From assembly GCA_030524675.1 (NCBI GenBank), contig JAUNGE010000012.1, positions 17,104 through 81,103 on the forward strand: 64,000 nucleotides of DNA, in the 5' to 3' direction. Source of the stretch: a bacterium (GTDB lineage: Bacteria > Bacillota > Clostridia > Lachnospirales > Lachnospiraceae). This document shows positions 59,838 to 64,000 of the stretch, in pieces. A program made the translations under genes and the position numbers. Position 1 is the first letter of the stretch, and the number at the start of each line of letters is the position of its first letter. Under the pieces are notes generated by a model that was not told the DNA's origin, searched no databases, and worked only from the letters and a program-made list of their open reading frames with translations.

Positions 59838-60156
59838 AAAAAGCGTTGATAAGAACCAGTAACATTTCCGAATACAGACAGAAAGCAGCCGGCTGATGAG
59901 AGGCGCGTGGATAGGAAGTGCGAATACATCTTTGAGCTTTGCACCAAACGATAGTTCCTGTGTGGTTTGAGGAGAAGTATCCAGTAGGCTGCAACGGTTT
60001 CCTGCATCCGTTATCGTGCTAGAGTATCTTCAGATTGAGGTCTGGACGTACTTGATAAGGTGGACAGTGTGAACTGTCAACAAAAAAAGGTGGTAACACG
60101 GGATATGTATACGTCTCGTCCTTTTGGCAAAGAGCCAGAAGGGCGGGACGTTTTTT
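59838..60156 (+). promoter_or_regulatory. Tyrosine T-box leader
   Basis: Stem I begins with AAGCGTTGATAAGAACCAGTAAC, shown here only in its typical order of GA motif and AGTA turn; the distal loop is CGGCTGATGAGAGG. The specifier loop has GAATACATC, so the codon is UAC (59925-59927), matched by tRNA-Tyr. The T-box AAGGTGGTAACACGG (60087-60101) offers UGGU to an acceptor end ACCA. Together with the terminator these parts are those of a tRNA-sensing leader that opens the downstream gene when uncharged tRNA-Tyr accumulates. Confidence 0.92.
60111..60156 (+). terminator. T-box terminator
   Basis: 18-bp stem with G-U wobbles: ACGTCTCGTCCTTTTGGC against GCCAGAAGGGCGGGACGT, 5-nt loop, then six T. 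It competes with the antiterminator formed by the T-box. Confidence 0.92.
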
Positions 60157-60259
60157 GGTTTCATAAGAAAGTTCTCCAAGCTTCTCTGGGAAATCCAAAA
60201 TGCTCTGTGAGGGTCGCAACGCAAAAAAACAAGAAAAAACAGACTGGGAGGAAAAAGAA

Positions 60260-60598
60260 ATGGAAATGAAAATGGAAGAGAAAAGCGGCATGAAGGCGGC
60301 AGAGGAGCAGACTGTAAAAGCAAAAGAGTACTTTGATAGTGTGTTTGCGAGAAAAGAAATACCAGATGAGGTGCCGGAAATTCTGGTGGACTGGGAGAAT
60401 GATACATTGTATGACATTGCAGGACTTCTGGTGGAACATGGGCTGGTGCAGAGCAAAAAAGAGTTTTGGCGTCTGTTGAAGCAAGGCGGCGTCCAGCTGA
60501 ATGGAGAGAGACTGGGAGAGGGTGATGAAAAGGCTGTCCTAGTATGTCAGGATGTGCTGAAAATCGGAAAGAAGCGCTTTGTGAGAATTGTGAAATAA
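60260..60598 (+). CDS. Free-standing TyrRS C-terminal S4 domain
   Basis: 112 residues from the ATG at 60260 with GGGAGG eight bases before it. KAKEYFDSVFARKEIPDEVP and LLVEHGLVQSKKEFWRLLKQ, GGVQLNGERLG and VLKIGKKRFVRIVK match, in order, the linker and S4 tRNA-binding domain at the C-terminus of TyrRS of the TyrZ type. The catalytic domain (Rossmann fold, HIGH and KMSKS) is missing, because the T-box terminator lies only 100 bases before the start. It is thus either a remnant of a duplicated tyrS that kept its leader, or an independent tRNA-Tyr-binding protein. The intact own start and ribosome binding site favour expression. Confidence 0.85.
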   Translation: MEMKMEEKSGMKAAEEQTVKAKEYFDSVFARKEIPDEVPEILVDWENDTLYDIAGLLVEHGLVQSKKEFWRLLKQGGVQLNGERLGEGDEKAVLVCQDVLKIGKKRFVRIVK

Positions 60599-60631
60599 AG
60601 CGTTAGACAATGAAAAAATCTGGAAGCGTTG

Positions 60632-60660
60632 TTGTAAAAAGAAGGTGAGTACGCTATACT
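60632..60660 (+). promoter_or_regulatory. Promoter of nagA
   Basis: TTGTAA (60632-60637), 17-nt spacer, TATACT (60655-60660), 60 bases before the ATG. Confidence 0.6.
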
Positions 60661-60720
60661 AAAGACAAATAGGCAGGATAAAAAACCAGTAAAAGTTGTC
60701 TTGGAGAAGGAGGATAGCAT

Positions 60721-61860
60721 ATGATTGTACAGAGCAGAAGAGTGTGGATTGCAGGACAGTTTATTCCGGCGCAGCTGGAAATAGAGGGTAAGAAAATCAA
60801 AGCAGTGCTTCCATATGGAAGCAAACCGGCAGATGAAGAGTACGGTGAAGCGCGGATTGTGCCAGGATTTCTTGATATTCATACACATGGCGCATATGGA
60901 TTTGACACCAATGATGCAGAGCCAGAGGGCCTGCGCAACTGGATGAAGCGGATTCCGGAGGAAGGTGTGACAGGAATTCTTCCGACGACTGTGACACAGA
61001 TGCCGGATGTGCTGTCTGCGGCTGTTGCGAATGTCGCAAAGGTATATGAAGAAGGATATGAGGGCGCCGAGATTTTGGGAATCCATTTTGAGGGGCCGTA
61101 TCTGGATATGGAGTTTAAGGGGGCACAGCCGCCGGAGGCCGTCGCAAAAGCCAGCGTAGAGCAGTTTAAGCAGTATCAGGAGGCGGCGAAAGGACTGATT
61201 CGCTATATTACTCTGGCGCCAGAACATGACGATGATTTTGCATTGACGCATTATTGTAAGGAGACAGGTGTTGTGGTAAGCATGGGACATACTTCCGCGA
61301 CCTATGAGCAGGCGCTGATGGGAATCGCCAACGGTGCGACGTCTATGACGCATGTGTACAATGCCATGACGCCGTATCACCACAGAAAACCTGGCATGGT
61401 AGGCGCAGCGATGCGTGTGCGTGAGATTTATGGGGAAGTGATTGGAGATGGATGTCACTCTGATATCAATGCCCTGAACAATTTCTTCACTGCAAAGGGC
61501 AGAGATTTTGGCATTATGGTTAGCGATTCTCTGCGTGCAAAGCATTGCCCGCCAGGAGGCGAGTATGAGCTTGGCGGTCATGCGATTGAAATCGGAGCGG
61601 ATGGACTGGCGAGATTAAAAGGCACAGATACCATTGCTGGAAGCACGCTGAACATGAACCGCGGCCTGCAGATTTTGGTGGAAAGGGCGCTGGTTCCGTT
61701 TGACACGGCGCTGAATGCTTGTACCATCAATCCGGCGAGATGTATCGGTGTGGGAGACAGAAAAGGCCGCCTGTCAGCTGGATATGACGCAGATATTGTG
61801 GTGTTGGCAGATAATTATGATGTGGTTCAGACATACTGCCGCGGAAAAGCGATGCTGTAG
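60721..61860 (+). CDS. nagA: N-acetylglucosamine-6-phosphate deacetylase
   Basis: 379 residues. The amidohydrolase metal site is FLDIHTHGAYG, the second site GIHFEGPYLD, and MGHTSAT and THVYNAMTP complete the family pattern; the catalytic Asp lies in DTIAGSTLNMN. It frees acetate from GlcNAc-6-phosphate for glycolysis or wall recycling. AGGAGG precedes the ATG. nagB is not in the window. Confidence 0.95.
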   Translation: MIVQSRRVWIAGQFIPAQLEIEGKKIKAVLPYGSKPADEEYGEARIVPGFLDIHTHGAYGFDTNDAEPEGLRNWMKRIPEEGVTGILPTTVTQMPDVLSAAVANVAKVYEEGYEGAEILGIHFEGPYLDMEFKGAQPPEAVAKASVEQFKQYQEAAKGLIRYITLAPEHDDDFALTHYCKETGVVVSMGHTSATYEQALMGIANGATSMTHVYNAMTPYHHRKPGMVGAAMRVREIYGEVIGDGCHSDINALNNFFTAKGRDFGIMVSDSLRAKHCPPGGEYELGGHAIEIGADGLARLKGTDTIAGSTLNMNRGLQILVERALVPFDTALNACTINPARCIGVGDRKGRLSAGYDADIVVLADNYDVVQTYCRGKAML

Positions 61861-61915
61861 AGAGACGAGAAGCCTGGGAAAGGCAGTGAAAGGAAAAGGA
61901 TAGAGAAAAAACAGA

Positions 61916-62671
61916 ATGGCGAATTATAAACTGTTGATTCAGTATGAGGGAACACGTTACAACGGGTGGCAGAGGCAGGATTCCACCGATCAGACGATTC
62001 AGGGAAAAATTGAGCAGGTGCTTTCGCGTCTGTACGGGCAGTCGGTTGAAATCAATGGCTCAGGAAGAACAGACGGCGGTGTCCATGCCATAGGACAGAC
62101 GGCAAATTTTAAAGTCGGAAAGAAGGAAGACCAGTTTTCAACAGAAGAAATTTTGCAGTATGTCAATGCCTATCTGCCGCAGGATATTCGGGTGATGTCT
62201 GTGGAGCATGTGGATGAGCGGTTCCATGCCAGATTGTCCGCAAAGAGTAAAATTTATGAGTACCGGATTGACAGGGGCAGAGTGGAGAGCGTGTTTGACC
62301 GTAGATTTGCCGCGAGAACTGAGGGAACGCTGGATTTGGAGCGCATGAGAAAAGCGGCGTCCTACTGTATCGGAACACATGATTTTAAGTCGTTTTGTTC
62401 CAACAAAAAGATGAAAAAGTCCACGGTCAGGACAATCTATGATATCTCTTTTCGGGAAGAAGGTCAGATTTTGACGCTCCGTTTTCATGGGGATGGCTTT
62501 TTATATAACATGGTGAGAATCCTGACAGGAAGCCTGATTGAAATCGGAGAAGGCCGCAGGGAACCGGAGGAGATGGAGCAGATGATTGCTGCGCGTGAGC
62601 GCGGAGCGGCCGGATATACAGCGCCGCCGCAGGGACTGTTTCTGGTGAACGTATTATACCCCGAAAAATGA
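61916..62671 (+). CDS. truA: tRNA pseudouridine synthase A
   Basis: 251 residues. The catalytic Asp is in GSGRTDGGVHAIGQ; YEGTRYNGWQRQ and LYNMVRILTGSLIEIG are the family blocks. It makes pseudouridine at positions 38-40 of tRNA anticodon stems. The stop codon is the first part of the terminator. Confidence 0.96.
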   Translation: MANYKLLIQYEGTRYNGWQRQDSTDQTIQGKIEQVLSRLYGQSVEINGSGRTDGGVHAIGQTANFKVGKKEDQFSTEEILQYVNAYLPQDIRVMSVEHVDERFHARLSAKSKIYEYRIDRGRVESVFDRRFAARTEGTLDLERMRKAASYCIGTHDFKSFCSNKKMKKSTVRTIYDISFREEGQILTLRFHGDGFLYNMVRILTGSLIEIGEGRREPEEMEQMIAARERGAAGYTAPPQGLFLVNVLYPEK

Positions 62672-62757
62672 TACAAACGGCGGGTTTTCTGCTACATGAG
62701 CTGTATGCCTGACTGATAAGTCTAAGGAATACAGAACAGAAAATCCGCCGTTTGTAT
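62671..62757. terminator. Bidirectional terminator, 21-bp arms
   Basis: Arms 62671-62691 and 62737-62757 are complementary with a single G-U. The left arm starts in the truA stop codon. T-rich sequence follows on both strands, so it ends the truA and the convergent FAH-family transcripts. Confidence 0.85.
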
Positions 62758-62797
62758 GTTTTATGATTGTGTTTTTCAGATATGGCTTTGTTATGGT

Positions 62798-63697
62798 TTA
62801 CTGTACTGTGTTGCGCAATGTACCGATGCCCTCAATGCTACATTCCACGATATCTCCGGATTTCAGGAATTTCGGCGGGGTAAAGCCCATGCCGACGCCG
62901 GACGGTGTGCCTGTGGAAATGATGGTTCCTGCTTTTAACGTCATTCCCTGGGAAAGCTCGCTGATGATATGTTCCAGACCGAAAATCAGGTCCGCTGTGT
63001 TGGAATTCTGGCGAAGTTCTCCGTTGACACGGCAGGAAATTCCCAGTTTTGGCGGGAATGAAAAGGAATCCGCAGTCACAATCCATGGCCCCATAGGGCA
63101 GAAGCCGTCCAGACTCTTTCCGAAGTACCATTGTTTGTGACGGTTCTGAATATCGCGCGCACTCACATCGTTTAAGATTGTGTAGCCGAAAATATAATCT
63201 TTTGCCTGTTCTGCTGGCACATTTTTTGCATCTTTCTTTAAAATCACAGCAAGTTCTGCCTCATAGTCCAGACTTTCAACAAAACCAGGATAGGATGGAA
63301 TCATGCCTTCTGGCTCCAAGCACTGGTTGACACGTTTGGAAAAATACACGGCATATGGGCGTTCTCCATTAAATTTTTCATTTTTAAAGCGCGCAGATTC
63401 CTCAGCGTGGGCCATATAGTTGATGCCCAGACAGACAATGTCCTGGGACGGTACAGGAATCGGGGCGAGCAGTTTTACTTCCTTCAGGCAGACTGCGCCT
63501 GGAACGGCATCGGGATCCTTTCTGGAAGCGTAAGTAAGAAGCTGGCTTTCGGATTCCGTCATGGAAGAAATCAAATCCAGCATGTTTTTGTACTCAATGC
63601 CAAAAGAAGTGAGCGGATAAATCCACTCTTCATTCTGGCTCAAAACGCCAAGTTTTTGTTTGTTGCGCTTGTCAACAGTGTATGTCAATAATTTCAT
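62798..63697 (-). CDS. Fumarylacetoacetate hydrolase-family protein
   Basis: 299 residues from the ATG at 63697 with AGGAGGAG before it; the frame continues upstream to 63877 without support. The FAH fold is shown by IVCLGINYMAHAEES, SLDYEAELAVILKK (metal ligands Glu), GYTILNDVSARDIQ and STGTPSGVGMGF. Members hydrolyse or decarboxylate acylpyruvate-like compounds with Mg2+ or Mn2+; the substrate is not assigned. Single gene. Confidence 0.92.
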   Translation of the reverse strand: MKLLTYTVDKRNKQKLGVLSQNEEWIYPLTSFGIEYKNMLDLISSMTESESQLLTYASRKDPDAVPGAVCLKEVKLLAPIPVPSQDIVCLGINYMAHAEESARFKNEKFNGERPYAVYFSKRVNQCLEPEGMIPSYPGFVESLDYEAELAVILKKDAKNVPAEQAKDYIFGYTILNDVSARDIQNRHKQWYFGKSLDGFCPMGPWIVTADSFSFPPKLGISCRVNGELRQNSNTADLIFGLEHIISELSQGMTLKAGTIISTGTPSGVGMGFTPPKFLKSGDIVECSIEGIGTLRNTVQ

Positions 63698-64000
63698 AAT
63701 GTCTCTCCTCCTAATTATACAGTAGTACAGTGCAGCAATGATGCGGCGGTGCGATAGTGCAAGAGTATGATAAAAAGGCAGAATCGCAAAACTGTTTGTG
63801 ATTACGGCCAAAAAGAAAGTACTTGATGTTGGGGTCAAAAGGTATTTTGACCCCTTTGATACCGGATTGCTCCGCACTGCGTGCTCTCACAAGGTCTACG
63901 CTCCGCTCCGGTCGGCGCCAAGCAGGCGTCACTGGCGCCTGGCGCCCTCAAAAACATTCATAATCCGCTCATTTTTCTTTGAAAAATGGCTACTTATTCA
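63698..64000. other. Gene-free end of the window with GC-rich block
   Basis: Between the FAH-family start and the window edge no gene is supported. A block at about 63870-63945 is rich in GC with the short direct repeat GGCGCCTGGCGCC. It differs in composition from the surrounding A/T-rich sequence and may belong to a repeat family or another gene beyond the edge. Confidence 0.4.

Noticed and set aside
59614..59994. Minus-strand frame across the end of the kinase and the T-box
   Set aside because: The T-box structure and promoter on the plus strand account for this sequence.
60547..61581. Minus-strand open frame of 344 codons over nagA
   Set aside because: Antisense of a well-supported gene, without motifs.
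63711..63932. Possible 73-residue minus-strand protein at the end
   Set aside because: Its composition follows the GC-rich block; no domain seen.

Overview
The window reads as a mid-GC chromosomal segment from a gut anaerobe of the Firmicutes, most likely Lachnospiraceae (Blautia / Mediterraneibacter-like). This is inferred from gene families and regulatory style: S-box and T-box leaders, PTS operons with RpiR and LicT-type control, LplABC/YesL-type sugar loci, AGGAGG-type ribosome binding sites and sigma-A promoters with 17-nt spacers. No 16S gene is present, so the genus is not settled.

1-11.3 kb is a glycosaminoglycan-type degradation locus. A minus-strand operon runs solute-binding lipoprotein, two LplB/LplC-type permeases, membrane-anchored AraC regulator and a sulfatase cut by the window edge. 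Divergent from it are a heparinase II/III-family lyase, a GH88 unsaturated glucuronyl hydrolase broken by one extra G in a G7 run, and a YesL-family protein. An intact second GH88 lies at 21.5 kb. 11.6-21.2 kb holds PTS systems: two RpiR/MurR regulators, a GH1 6-phospho-beta-glucosidase with a lactose/cellobiose-family IIB-IIC-IIA set, then a glucose-family IICBA protein followed by its probable LicT/GlcT antiterminator; a RAT/terminator pair is visible in the IICBA leader. 22.9-28.3 kb is a ugp-type operon (ATPase, two permeases, binding protein, glycerophosphodiesterase). 28.4-35.3 kb holds HAD phosphatases, a P1-family peptidase, two metallophosphoesterases, a cytoplasmic ParB-like/BMP fusion protein and a tRNA-Phe/tRNA-Gly pair.

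35.7-43.1 kb is a complete F1Fo ATP synthase operon; its c subunit carries the full Na+-binding signature. A sugar nucleotidyltransferase follows at once. 44.2-50.2 kb has a large unrecognised membrane-anchored protein, murA, and metK under a SAM-I riboswitch. 50.4-59.7 kb has two two-component systems, a tandem DUF305 protein, and a DEAD-box RNA helicase with a DbpA-type tail. 59.7-63.7 kb has a tyrosine T-box leader controlling only a free-standing TyrRS C-terminal S4 domain, then nagA, truA and an FAH-family hydrolase.

The strongest candidate for something not described before is the T-box / orphan TyrRS-tail unit (59.74-60.60 kb). Next are the ParB-like/BMP fusion paired with a phosphoesterase, the 825-aa unknown protein, the histidine kinase with about 100 charged residues inserted in its ATPase domain, and the 46-bp perfect palindrome before a two-component operon.
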